NCBI RefSeq assembly: GCF_003369915.1
Contig: NW_022881614.1
Span: 10,747,001-10,811,000, forward strand
DNA length: 64,000 bases
From: Drosophila miranda
Lineage: Eukaryota; Arthropoda; Insecta; Diptera; Drosophilidae
Direction: 5' to 3'
Both the position numbers and the translations under genes were made by a program. Below are positions 1 through 10,182 of this stretch, one piece after another; the first letter of the stretch is position 1, and every line of letters begins with the position of its first letter. The notes beneath the pieces are model-generated. The model ran no database searches. It was not told the origin of the DNA and saw nothing but the letters and a program-made list of their open reading frames with translations.

Positions 1-3000
1 TCATCGTAGAGGGACTGCAGGACAAGACGGGCATGGCAGCATCCATGCTATATTGCAGCACACTCAACGAGTTGCGTGACAAGATGGTCACCTATGATAA
101 GGTCAGAAGAGTTCCTGGCGTCGTAGCAATTCGTAGCGTAGGTATGACAAAGGGAAAACTAAATGTGAGTATGGCAGTTGGGCAGCAGCAAGGTGGTGGC
201 GCAATGCGTTGCTACAACTGTCGGCAATTTGGGCACGTTATGAAGGAATGCAGTCAGCCAAAGAGACCGGATGGGGCATGTTTTAACTGTTGGAGTACCA
301 GCCACCTATATTCGCAGTGCCCGAAACGAAAGATGGCCACTAGGGTAGCTGCAGTTAAAGATGAGGAGCGACCAGGAGAAAAAAACAACGACGATTTAGC
401 GGCTGTCCAGTTAATCACTTTATGACTTCCGTTTGGTGAACAAAGAGGCGTCAGTATTTTTAGTCTATTTGATACAGGTAGCCCTGTAAGTTTTATTCAT
501 AAGTCTTTGATACCGAAGTCGGCTATAGTTGAAGCCTATAATGAAGTTAGGAAATACTATGGACTAGGAGGACAACCAATTCCCATATGGGGAAAATTTA
601 AGTGCCATATTGAATTTTGCACAAAGAAATATATCGTTTTATTAAACATCGTAGATGATAACATGCTGCCTTTGCCGGTATTGTTGGGACGCGATGCCCT
701 TAAAGTTATTGAAGTAAAATTAGTTCATAAGAAAAATATCAATGCGAAGCAACACACATCATTAAGTTCGTTAAAGCAAAAAGCTATTAGTTTAACCTGC
801 GCGTCTTTATTCACCGAACGTAAAAATAATATTAACATAAGACTATATGATAAGTTAGATGGTAATCAATCAGAAAGAAGCGAGCTAATCAAACGTTCTA
901 ATCCATTTAAAAATCAGACACAAGAAAACTCAAGGAATGACAAAATGGCCATCGAGAATATGAATCAAGGCGACGAATTCAGTAACTTTTGTGCGTCGGT
1001 AGAGATTGATGAAGAGGAACATATTAACGTAGGTTTCGAATTTGGCCTCACTCTTGCAGAAAAGTGTAGGGAAGTTATTAAGACATACTATTTACACAAA
1101 GAATTTGACTTTAAAGCACCACCAAAGTATCAGATGCAGATTCGTGTAACAGAAACAACACCATTTCATTGTACTCCGCGTCGTTTATCCTACCATGAGA
1201 GAGAGAAAGTAGCTGAAATAGTAGATGATCTGTTAGAAAAGAAAGTAATCCGTCATAGTGAGTCTCCTTATGCTTCCCCGTTGGTCCTAGTAAAAAAAAA
1301 ATCAGGAGAACTTCGAATGTGTGTCGATTACCGTGGTCTGAACAAACGAATTGTTAAAGATAATTTCCCATTGCCCCTTATTGAGGACTGTCTTGAGTTT
1401 TTAGAAAACAAGTGCTGTTTTTCCATTATAGATTTGAAAAGTGGGTATCATCAAATAGGCGTAGAAGAAAAATCAGTTCCGTATACATCGTTTGTGACAC
1501 CGCAAGGACAGTATGAGTACTTGAGAATGCCCTTTGGGTTAAAAAATGGATCCGCTATTTTTCAGAGATTTATTTCGGAGCTCTTGAGAGACTTTATTAG
1601 GAACAAAAGCATTGTAGTGTACATGGATGATATATTAGTAGCGACTAAAACAGTTGAAGAACACATGGATATATTAAAAAGACTATGCATTCGGTTTAGC
1701 GAGCAAAATTTAGAGATAAATCTAAAAAAGTGTAGGTTTGTCAATCGAAACATCGATTTCCTGGGGTAAAAAGTTAATCAAAGCGGAATAGTTCCTAGTG
1801 ATTCCCATATTGAGGCCTTGAAAAAATACCCAGTCCCTCAAAATGTAAAAGCACTGCACTTATGCTTGGGATTCTTTTCGTATTTTCGACGTTTCATGTT
1901 GTCATTTGCGACGACAGCTAAGCCCTTGGTGCAGTTGTTAAAAGAAGGTGGTCCGTTTCCCATGAATAGAGAACAGGTGAAGACGTTTGAAACTCTTAAG
2001 AATGCGTTGGCAAATCCTCCGGTATTAGCCATTTTTAGCCCAAATAGAGAAACGGATTTACATACAGACGCAAGTTCATACGGTTATGGCGCAATACTGA
2101 TGCAAAGACAAGATGATGGGAAGATGCACCCTGTGTCCTATTATTCCGGCAAAACAACAGAAAGAGAATCACGTTATCATAGTTTCGAACTAGAGACATT
2201 GGCTATAATTTATGCATTGAGGCGTTTTAGAGCATATTTGGAGCATAGGTCCTTCAAAATAATCACGGATTGTAATTCGTTAGTACAGACGTTAACCAGA
2301 AAGTCAATTAGTCCTAAGATAGCACGGTGGTCCCTAGAGTTAGAGAACTATGATTACTCCATTATGCACAGACCTGGGGCCAGTATGGCGCACGTTGATG
2401 CGCTGAGCAGACAAGATCAAGTGACGAATATGTTAGAGGATGGTTATAGAGTCAAATACGGTTTAGAAAAGTCTAATTTAGAAAAAGATGAGAGTAGAAA
2501 GCAATATACAAGGAATAGTGTAAGTAGAGACAACACTGGTAGTGAGCATAGAGGTACCGTAGAGAACCCTGTGATTAAGTGTAGAGAATTAAATATCAAT
2601 AGAGAGCGTAGTAGTACCGTACAGAACCCTGCGATTGAGTGTGGAGAATCAAGTGCAGTAGGAAGTAGATTGGGAAATAGGTGGAAGTCTGATGATAGAG
2701 AGAACCTTGGTGGTGATTGTAGAGATAACATAGAGAATAGTGAATATAGGGAAAAGGATGGATGGAAGATTGAAATTAGAGATTTGAGCCAATGTAGAGG
2801 AAGCGTTAACGATGTGGTGGGGGAGTAAAGTACATTAGTAGTAGGAATTCAGATAAAGAGAAAAAATGTGTTGAGGATACAGTAGAGAGGGACAAGTTAG
2901 AGTTTCAGGAGGAAAGATTACTAAAATCATTGATAGTTGGGGTAGTAGGTGCAACGCCAGAAGATGTTGATTTGATATTGCAAACAGAACAGATGCGAGA

Positions 3001-4176
3001 CAAGGAAGTAGTTAGGATTCGAAAAATGCGGATGGAATTGAAGTAGATTTTGAAATGATAGATGGTATTGTTTACAAGAGGAGTTGTGAAAACAAACTAT
3101 GTTTCTATGTACCAATGTGTATGGAAGAGCAGTTGATAAGGCGGTCACACGAAAAACTAGGACATCTGGCCGCAGAGAAGTGCGTGAGTGACCTTTTGAG
3201 GACCTACTGGTTTCCGTCAATGAGAAGTAAAGTGGCAAGGTTCATCAGAAACTGTCTACCGTGTATACTACACTCGATGCCTAAAACAATCCATAACAGA
3301 ACGCTCCATAGTATCCCAAAGTCGTGTGTTCCTTTTCATACCCTACATGTTGATCATTTGGGTCCGTTGCCGAGTATTAGATCTAAGCGAAAACACCTCC
3401 TTGTGGTAATAGATGCATTCACTAAGTTTGTCAAATTGTTCCCGGTTAATAGTACCAGCACGCGGGAAGCGAAGGATGCCTTAAGTAAATATTTTGATTT
3501 CTATAGTCGCCCTACTAGGATAATATCAGATCGTGGGACCTGTTTCACCTCGTTAGAGTTCTCTAGTTTTCTGCAGGAGAGAGGGATAGAGCACATTAAG
3601 GTAGCTACAGGTGCACCGCAGGCGAATGGCCTAGTGGAGCGGGTGAATCGTGTTCTTACTCCTATGTTAGGAAAACTGTCAGAGCCCCTTGAGCAAGCCG
3701 ATTGGTATAGGTTGATGGGCAAGGTAGAGCACGCCATTAATAACTCCGTTAACAGCAGTACGAAAAAGACACCTAGCACATTGTTATTTGGAATACCCCA
3801 GAAAGGACCCGTTGTAGATGAATTAACCGAATACCTAGAGGAGAAGTTAGCGTCAGAACTTAGAGAGTTGGAAACTATAAGAGAAATAGCAAGTGAGAAC
3901 ATACGGTTGTTCTCACCAAAGTATCGAGGACCGTACAGGATCAATAGAGTATTGGATAATGATCGTTATGAGGTTGTCGACATTGAGGACTGTCAGTTGA
4001 CGCAAATGCCATTCCGAAGTATATTAGAACCAGCAAGGCTTAAACCCTGGGTAGAGTGTAAGGATAAAACCATGGTCTCATGTTGTTAATCGATGAAATA
4101 GTATGTTAAGTAAGACAATACCGAATACGAAATGTTTAACCAACTGTATGTCTTAGTGTGTAGATCGTGGGCGATC

Positions 4177-4394
4177 TGTAGTCAGGTTGCCCGAATGTAA
4201 GATATGAATATTAGTTTACAAGATTTGAATATTAGTTTAAGATTTACTCATCGATAGTATTATAAGAAATACCAATGTACTCGATATATCGATACTTGTC
4301 CTCGACAAGTATCGATATGCCAACACACATTCATTCGAATACGCCGATCAAGAAAGAAGAACATATAATAAAACCGTGCTATTAAAAGTTTACA
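4177..4394 (+). repeat. 3' LTR of the gypsy element (left edge uncertain)
   Basis: The right edge is fixed. The sequence ends in ..tttaca and the host unit resumes at 4395, by comparison with the intact junction near 8391. A plausible TG start is at 4177, after a G-rich stretch, but starts as far left as about 4105 cannot be excluded because the 5' LTR is not in the window. Confidence 0.5.
4286..4318. repeat. Perfect 15-bp inverted repeat with 3-nt loop inside the LTR
   Basis: The left arm 4286-4300 is the exact reverse complement of the right arm 4304-4318, with loop ctc. Each arm carries ATCGATA, close to the DREF-binding element. The role is unknown. Confidence 0.85.
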
Positions 4395-4531
4395 ATACTT
4401 TAATTTTGACGATATACTTTTTTTTAATTATATTTATTTTTTAAGTAATGACATGCATTTTTCCACTTTACAACAAATCGCAGTCTCGTGCTCCTCTGGT
4501 TTTTGAGGACTTTTTAATAAAAGGTATTTTG

Positions 4532-4735
4532 TTAGTTCATGCTTGCATTGGACGCAATATGTTTTTTAGCGACAGCATGCTGCCGTAATTCGCACAACTT
4601 GGACCCAATTTTTGCTTTATAAAAGCAGCTGTACGATTTTGTGGGGTCAGCTGGCACGTTGCGTAGACACTCCATAAATTAATCAAAATTTAACCAGAAA
4701 TTGTGGAAATATTGATTATAAGACACTTTCGGCAT
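4532..4735 (-). pseudogene. Zinc-finger ORF relic, copy 1
   Basis: Equivalent of the 67-codon ORF at 9617-9820, with an in-frame stop where that copy reads Asp-Glu-Phe (TAA for GAA). The start codon and the C-terminal HAVAKKH stretch are still recognisable. See copy 2 for the domain description. Confidence 0.7.
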
Positions 4736-5098
4736 TTTCTCTTATGTAAATGTGCAAACATGTGCAATACTGTGGTATGACTAAAATTTATCAACGAAAG
4801 ATTACTATACATTTATACACAAAATTGGATGATATACCAAAATAAGAACTATTTCTTGTTTTTTATTGAATTTTATGATTTTCCCGCTAAAAATTAACAA
4901 ATATTTCAATAAAATCAAAAAACAGAAATTTTGCTGTACTAATTATTTTAAGCCAAAATAAGCTAAATGAACCTTTGAATAAGCTAGATTTCAAGCTATA
5001 AGCATTTCAAATATTTTTCGAGCTATTTGGTTTTAAAATAAGCCAAATCTAGCTTAAAATAAGCGAAAATGGCAACACCGCACCGTAGAGGTGTAAAC

Positions 5099-5237
5099 AG
5101 TGTGAGCGCGGATTTATCGATAAAATATACCGTCCGACCCTCAGAAATCACTAACCATACAGTATATAGATGTGCCAGTTCATACAACGAAAGCGTCACA
5201 CATTGGCTAGCGCGTTCAGTACCCCAGAGTGACGTCA
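5099..5237 (-). promoter_or_regulatory. Promoter box 1 (DRE, degenerate Motif 1, CRE)
   Basis: Contains TATCGATA (DREF element) at 5115-5122 and TGACGTCA (CRE/ATF palindrome) at 5230-5237, followed by a GA run. The Motif 1 site present in the other copies (CGGTCACACTG on the minus strand) is changed here (agtgtgagcg), so this copy may be a weaker promoter. Orientation is leftward, toward the zinc-finger ORF. Confidence 0.5.
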
Positions 5238-5239
5238 TC

Positions 5240-6100
5240 ATGAGAGAGAGAGCGCAGAGAGAACATCTTTGCATGTGTTAGTACACACGCAATATGTTTC
5301 GACAAAAATATGTGATTGTATGCTTATTCAGATTTTTTGAACTCTCTCAGGTCTGGTTCTGTTTTGCCACCAGCATGTTTTAGTGTATGGGTGCACATGC
5401 ATTCTCACGTACTTTGCGTGTGTGTGTTTAGTATTGCTGGCCGCTAGAACTGAAATTTGAGTTTGGTTCTTGTTTTGGGTCTTTTGATGGACTGACCTAC
5501 CGCCGCAAAATTAATGAATAATGGGGGTATGGTACACTAGGGCGCGGGAAATGAAATACAAGCTGTTATTTGTTTGATTTATACCACAAAATATAAAATA
5601 TTATAATAATATAATTACACATTTATTTCCTTATTTTAAACAGGTTTATTATAAATTATAAAAATTATGCAAACGCCGTCGGTTCTCGACTTTTTTTTTT
5701 ATTATTACTAAAACAATGATGTATCTAAATATACAATATAAGAAAAAATATATATATACTTAAATAAATTTGCATAAATACATATATATATTTCTTTCTA
5801 TAAATAGAGGATATGCCTTAAGAATGTTCATATATGTAACTACATATATGTATATACGTAAATACATACATATGTACTTAAAGTCGCCGCTCAAATTGGC
5901 TCCCGATTGAAGATCGGTACCCAGGGAACACCACGAGGAGGCCATTATATATTAAATGGGGTGAAAAATTAATCTGACCTTTGAGTCGACTTGATATGAC
6001 TTAATTTCAAGACTTTTAAGTAATTAAGTCACATCCATGTTCCCCGCCTAAAATTAAATCTGTTAGATATATGTACATACATATGTATGTATGTATGTAC
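5240..6100. other. AT-rich spacer and start of MED24 intron 3, no gene recognised
   Basis: Follows the GA run of the promoter box. It holds TG-rich and AT-rich stretches, a tatgtatg-type microsatellite next to the MED24 exon 3 donor, and a 23-codon open stretch starting ATGGCCTCC at 5945 (-) that recurs in all units. I cannot support that stretch as an exon. The same spacer recurs in units 2, 3, 4, 6, 7 and 8. Confidence 0.6.
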
Positions 6101-8131
6101 TAGAAACTCCAGCAGCGATGTGATGCAGTAGATACGCTCCAGTTTATCATATCTGGCTATGCAGCGGAGCACTGCGGCATGCGAGACGAGGTGGGCACAC
6201 AACGAGTGCTTCAGGTAGTTGAGTACCAGCTGAGAGGACAAAATTCATAATGGTTTAAGTTAAGGTCAAATATCAAGGAGGTAACACTCACTGGATTGGC
6301 TGTGGAGCCAATCAGCGCCTGCTGCATGAGGCAATCGGCCAAATTGTACACATCTCCACTGACGCCTCGGGGCAGCACCTGAAAATCGGAGGCACAATAT
6401 TTATTAAATTATAAAACATCTATCTATGCCTTTCCTGTCAAGGCTTCATAGGGCTTCCGGCCGAATCTCCAAACCAATCAGTGCTATCCTAACTATTGTA
6501 AAACTGACATCGTAAAAAAATCAAGTCAGCTTATTTCTGGTCTATTTATTCTGAATTTTGGCAAGAATATGTCCCGCTTAAGTCTTTTGAGCAACCGCGC
6601 GCTTCTGCTAAGACGAACCACATTGGCCAGACTATACATAGGCCGCTGTCCTCTGAAAGCTGAGAGAGGGTACGCCGCGTACCAATTTAAACAACCCAAG
6701 ACATTTTACTATCCAGATCGTAAACAAGAAGCGGAACGTAAGAGTGGCGTTACCACTGAACAAGCGCAACGTCAGCTCGAAGATGGCGGCAAGCCAAAGG
6801 ACTTTTACTACAAGGTCCTAGGCGTCGGCAAGTACGCTACCAGCAAGGAAATACGCAACGCCTACTTGATGCTAGCCAAGCGCTATCATCCCGACAAAAT
6901 GGGCTCGGGGAGGTCCCTAAAACACTTTCAGGAGATCTCCAATGCCTATCATATTCTGACAGATGAAAACAAAAGGCTGGAGTACGATCAACTGGGGGGT
7001 GTCAAGGACGAGAAGGCGTTCCTCGAGCAAGCAACTGTGAATCCGACGATCTTGGGGCAAAAGCTGGACGAGGCTAAGAAACTTCAGGCGGAGACAGACG
7101 CAAACGATGGTGAGCTGTCGTGTCAATGTGTCCTTGCAACCCCTAGATTAAATAGTAGTCTCCCCTCCCGTATAGAAATCAATAATCTGAAGCAGCTGAA
7201 TGGCAAGAGCTTTGAATTGAGTCTTAGCTTCGAAGAAGCCGCCAATGGGTGCAAGAAGCGCGTGGACATACGCTACCTGCGGAAGTGTGGCAAGTGCGGC
7301 GGCAAGTCGCAGTTGATGACGCATCGTGATGTCGGGAAGGAGCCATGCCGACGCTGCAATGGCGCAGGCAAGGTGACCAAGCGGACGGTGACCTTTACGG
7401 CCGAAAAGACATGTGAACACTGTAAAGGAAAGGGATTCATCAACCGCCGCGACTGCGAGCCGTGTGGCAACCGCGGTTTCATAGCATCCGGTGTCGAGGT
7501 GCTGGTTAAGGTACCGCCTGGATCTAAGGACGGCGATGTTATCACCATCCAAAACCCGAATACCCAAGAACGTGTTAATTATCGCCTGGTGGTCGAACGC
7601 AGCGACTACTTTCGCCGATATGGCCTTGATGTCCATAGTGACAAGCTGATAACTATATCGCAAGCCATTTTAGGCGGAAGGTTCACTGTTCGCGGCCTCC
7701 ACGAGCCTGTGGAAATACGCGTTGACCCAGGAACGCAGACAAATAGTGAGATAATAATCAAGAGCAAGGGCATACGCTGCGAGAATGGAGTGGGCAACCA
7801 CGTAGTAACTTTGAAAGTTTTCATACCTACAAAACTTTCAATGAAGCAGCGTCTTCTGATCCTGAGTTTAGCCCAGGCAGAAGATCCCATTTTCGAGCGC
7901 AAAACCTAAAAAACAAATAGCATAGCGCTTCAAAACTAATCTTGTTAAATTTTCTGTTAAATTACTCTGTCAATTACTCTGTTAAATAATGTTTAAATTA
8001 AGTATGCATTTCAAACGACAAACTATTTGATTGTTGCTTGCCTTCTTTATGTTGATGCCCCATTGAGAGTCCGACCAGCGTTCTCGCCACGCCAAATAGA
8101 TGAGCTGAAGGATTTTGTTGTTCTCCTTCAT
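6101..8131 (-). pseudogene. MED24: MED24 5' gene fragment, copy 1 (exons 1-3)
   Basis: Three exons on the minus strand encode the N-terminus of Mediator subunit 24, part of the Mediator tail that links activators to RNA polymerase II. Exon 1 (8131-8042, 30 codons) ends WRERWSDSQWGINIKK and matches the human start (WKERWSDYQWAINMKK). Exon 2 (6378-6292, 29 codons) contains [16 protein letters not shown]. Exon 3 (6229-6101, 43 codons) contains [17 protein letters not shown]. All introns are phase 0. Intron 2 is 62 nt, GT-AG. Intron 1 (8041-6379) begins AAG|GCAAGC, a GC-AG intron, and ends ttttcag; the DnaJ gene lies inside it on the other strand. Exon 3 ends in a GTACAT donor, but no later MED24 exon follows, so only about 102 of roughly 1000 residues are encoded. 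This copy's exons are open. The family identity is secure from my memory of the human protein; expression is unknown. Confidence 0.9.
6569..7909 (+). CDS. CG7387: Mitochondrial type I DnaJ/Hsp40 co-chaperone (Tid1/DNAJA3-like), intact copy 1
   Basis: A 446-residue Hsp40 that would stimulate a mitochondrial Hsp70 and bind unfolded clients. Residues 1-35 are Arg-rich with almost no acidic residues, as in a mitochondrial presequence. The J domain spans about 78-143 with HPD at 107-109. There is no Gly/Phe-rich linker; instead a charged helix-like stretch spans about 145-180. The zinc domain has four CxxC pairs (C240/243, C260/263, C282/285, C296/299), followed by the C-terminal client-binding fold (SKDGDVITI, IVVPPGTQT-like DPGTQTNSE) to about 440. 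It lies antisense inside MED24 intron 1. The start is the first Met, conserved in most copies. It is the only one of eight copies open throughout. It differs from l(2)tid as I remember it; the CG7387 name is from memory (moderate certainty), the family is certain. Confidence 0.88.
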   Translation: MSRLSLLSNRALLLRRTTLARLYIGRCPLKAERGYAAYQFKQPKTFYYPDRKQEAERKSGVTTEQAQRQLEDGGKPKDFYYKVLGVGKYATSKEIRNAYLMLAKRYHPDKMGSGRSLKHFQEISNAYHILTDENKRLEYDQLGGVKDEKAFLEQATVNPTILGQKLDEAKKLQAETDANDGELSCQCVLATPRLNSSLPSRIEINNLKQLNGKSFELSLSFEEAANGCKKRVDIRYLRKCGKCGGKSQLMTHRDVGKEPCRRCNGAGKVTKRTVTFTAEKTCEHCKGKGFINRRDCEPCGNRGFIASGVEVLVKVPPGSKDGDVITIQNPNTQERVNYRLVVERSDYFRRYGLDVHSDKLITISQAILGGRFTVRGLHEPVEIRVDPGTQTNSEIIIKSKGIRCENGVGNHVVTLKVFIPTKLSMKQRLLILSLAQAEDPIFERKT

Positions 8132-8407
8132 ATCCCTCGCTCAAACTCCACTCTCCTTCCGTGATGCAGTTACTTCTTTATTTTAAATTTTTAAGTAACT
8201 AAATTTTGTTACTTTTCAGTTGTTTTCTTTTTTTTAGAGCACCGCACCGTAGTAGTGCTGCCAGATTTTGAGAGTCCCCCCATAAGCTAGATTGAAGAAA
8301 AAAATAAGCTAGAACAAGCTAAAAATTAAAAACAAATAGTTTAAAAATAAGCTAACCATAAAAACACATCAAAATCATAGATACTTTAATTTTGACGATA
8401 TACTTTT
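8132..8407 (-). promoter_or_regulatory. Upstream region of MED24 exon 1 with GC-rich box
   Basis: The 5' side of MED24. It contains CACCGCACCGTAG at 8240-8252 followed by GTGCTGCCA, then repeated AAGCTAG-type motifs. The same 13-mer also stands at the far side of the zinc-finger segment beside promoter box 2. No clear TATA box. I infer it is the MED24 promoter side from position only. Confidence 0.4.
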
Positions 8408-9505
8408 TATACCCGATACTCAAAATGAGTATTGGGGTATATTAGATTTGTGGTAAAAGTGGATGTGTGTAACGTCCAGAAGGAATCGTTTCCGACCCCA
8501 TAAAGTATATATATTCTTGATCAGCATCAATAGCCGAGTCGATTGAGCCCTGCCTGTCTGTCCGTCCGTCCGTCTGTCCGTCCCCTTCAGCGCCTAGTGC
8601 TCAAAGACTATAAGAGCTAGAGCAACGATGTTTTGGATCCAGACTTCTGTGATATGTCACTGCTACAAAAATATTTCAAAACTTCGCCCCGCCCACTTCT
8701 GCCCACACAAAGGACGAAAATCTGTGGCATCCACAATTTTAAAGATATGAGAAAACCAAAAACGTAGAGTTGTAGAGAATGACCATATCTTTAAGACTGC
8801 GGAATCTGAATTGGATCGTATTATTATTAAAGCCAGCATCAAGAAAACAATTTAATTTTTTCTCGCCCTGTCTCTCTCTAACACACACGTAGCATAGCCG
8901 GCTTTGCTTAGAGTAAAACATTAGCGCCTAGATCTCAGAGACTACAAAAGCTAGAGCAACCAAATTTGGTATCCACACTCCTAATATATCGGACCGAGAC
9001 GAGTTTGTTTCAAAATTTCGCCACACCCCCTTCCGCCCCCGCAAAGGACGAAAATCTGGGGATATTCAAAAATCTCAGAGACTATTAAGGCTAGAGTAAC
9101 CAAATTTGGTATCGGCACTCCTGTTAGATCTAACTATAAAACGTGTATCTCAAAATTTCGCCCCACCCCCTTCCGCCCACACAAAGGACGAAAATCTGTT
9201 GCATCCACAATATTGCACATTCGAGAAAACTAAAAATGCAGAATCATAGATAATGACAATATCTATCAGATTGCTGAATCTGGATCAGATCAGATCATTT
9301 TTATAGCCAATAGGAAGAAATCAATTTGCAGTGGCTACGCAGCGCCCGACGTCACGCTCAGACTGATTTTCTGTCTCTCTCGCACGCACTCTTTGTCGTG
9401 TCGTTTAATATTAGCGGCGTCTGCCGGAGGAGAGCCATACTGACTTAGTATCGGGTATAACCGTAGAGTTGCGGTGTCCGCAGCAACTCACAACGTTCCC
9501 CCTAG
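8408..9505 (+). mobile_element. Helentron-type non-autonomous element (DINE-1/ISY-like), H1, complete
   Basis: Starts TATACCCGATACTC and ends CGTTCCCCCTAG. It has the family's subterminal inverted repeat (TATACCCGATACT against AGTATCGGGTATA), a GTCY microsatellite (about 8551-8583), and a hairpin at 9466-9489 (GAGTTGCGG...CAACTC) lying 16 nt before the CTAG end. It is inserted in the T-run that is unbroken in unit 1 (4418-4425), as expected for insertion between T residues. No coding sequence. This is the only copy at this site, so it inserted after the unit was duplicated or was lost elsewhere. Confidence 0.85.
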
Positions 9506-9616
9506 TTTTTAATTATATTTATTTTTTAAGTAATGACATGCATTTTTCCACTTTACAACAAATCGCAGTCTCGTGCTCCTCTGGTTTTTGAGGACTTTTT
9601 AATAAAAGGTATTTTG

Positions 9617-9820
9617 TTAGTTCATGCTTGCATTGGACGCAATATGTTTTTTAGCGACAGCATGCTGCCGTAATTCGCACAACTTGGACCCAATTTTTGC
9701 TTTATAAAAGCAGCTGTACGATTTTGTGGGGTCAGCTGGCACGTTGCGTAGACACTCCACAAATTCATCAAAATTTAACCAGAAATTGTGGAAATATTGA
9801 TTATAAGACACTTTCGGCAT
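9617..9820 (-). CDS. Small degenerate BED/TTF-like zinc-finger ORF, copy 2 (67 codons)
   Basis: It starts MPKVSYNQYFHNFWL and continues with KSYSCFYKAKIGSKL and CELRQHAVAKKH. This resembles the single zinc-finger module CxxC..L..H....KKH found in many insect transposase-like and host proteins. The usual second Cys of the CxxC pair is absent (SCFYK), so zinc binding is doubtful and the ORF is probably a decayed first exon or transposase remnant. A DRE + Motif 1 promoter box lies about 360 bp upstream and points at it. Of the full copies only this one and 57529-57732 are open over the 67 codons. Confidence 0.45.
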   Translation of the reverse strand: MPKVSYNQYFHNFWLNFDEFVECLRNVPADPTKSYSCFYKAKIGSKLCELRQHAVAKKHIASNASMN

Positions 9821-10182
9821 TTTCTCTTATGTAAATGTGCAAACATGTGCAATACTGTGGTATGACTAAAATTTATCAACGAAAGATTACTATACATTTA
9901 TACACAAAATTGGATGATATACCAAAATAAGAACTATTTCTTGTTTTTTATTGAATATTATGATTTTCCCGCTAAAAATTAACAAATATTTCAATAAAAT
10001 CAAAAAACAGAAATTTTGCTGTACTAATTATTTTAAGCCAAAATAAGCTAAATGAACCTTTGAATAAGCTAGATTTCAAGCTATAAGCATTTCAAATATT
10101 TTTCGAGCTATTTGGTTTTAAAATAAGCCAAATCTAGCTTAAAATAAGCGAAAATGGCAGGACCGCACCGTAGATGTGTAAA
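9821..10182 (-). other. AT-rich leader between zinc-finger ORF and promoter box, AAGCTA repeats
   Basis: No gene seen. The right half repeats AAGCTA/TAGCTT-type hexamers many times, mirroring similar repeats on the far side near 8285-8360. Equivalent stretches: 4736-5098, 21224-21585, 28530-28768, 48862-49223 and 56052-56290. Confidence 0.6.

Larger units (their letters stand above)
1..4394 (+). mobile_element. Ty3/gypsy LTR retrotransposon (mdg3/micropia-like), 5' end outside the window, broken
   Basis: A fossil LTR retrotransposon reading rightward. Its parts in order are Gag zinc knuckles (CYNC...H...C and CFNC...H...C, about 210-310), aspartic protease (FDTGSPVS, about 465-490), reverse transcriptase (RMPFGL and YMDDIL, about 1100-1770), RNase H (TDASSYGYGA, about 1850-2420), integrase with an HHCC zinc domain and DDE core (HVDHLGPL, ISDRGTCF, NGLVERVNR; about 3060-4090), then a 3' LTR. 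There is no envelope gene. It is broken in roughly three or four places. The 5' LTR and most of Gag lie outside the window, so age cannot be read from an LTR pair. Its right end is inserted in the host unit just before atactttaat, as shown by the uninterrupted copy near 8391. The mdg3/micropia assignment rests on general resemblance and is tentative. Confidence 0.88.
4395..8390 (+). repeat. Array unit 1, about 4.0 kb (MED24 5' end + nested DnaJ gene + zinc-finger ORF)
   Basis: This unit has no transposon inside it and gives the ground plan: zinc-finger relic (-), DRE/CRE promoter box, spacer, MED24 exons 3 and 2 (-), DnaJ gene (+), MED24 exon 1 (-), MED24 upstream region. The sequence atactttaat at 4395 recurs at 8391, setting a head-to-tail period of 3996 bp. 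All other units in the window are rearranged or interrupted versions of this one. Confidence 0.85.

Noticed and set aside
5023-5274. 83-codon minus-strand frame (MQRCSLCALS) over the promoter box, present in most units
   Set aside because: Lies on the promoter motifs, shows no domain, and its persistence is explained by recent duplication.
5877-5945. ATGGCCTCC open stretch (MASSWCSLGTDLQSG) as MED24 exon 4 or a new gene
   Set aside because: No upstream acceptor in a fitting phase, no similarity to MED24 that I recognise, ends in a microsatellite.
7108-7146. Possible intron in the DnaJ gene (GTGAGC ... CCCTAG)
   Set aside because: Only about 37 nt, shorter than functional fly introns, and the frame reads through it.
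7148-7663. 171-codon antisense frame across the DnaJ gene, repeated in every copy
   Set aside because: Shadow of the conserved DnaJ coding sequence; no domain, and its conservation follows from the sense gene.
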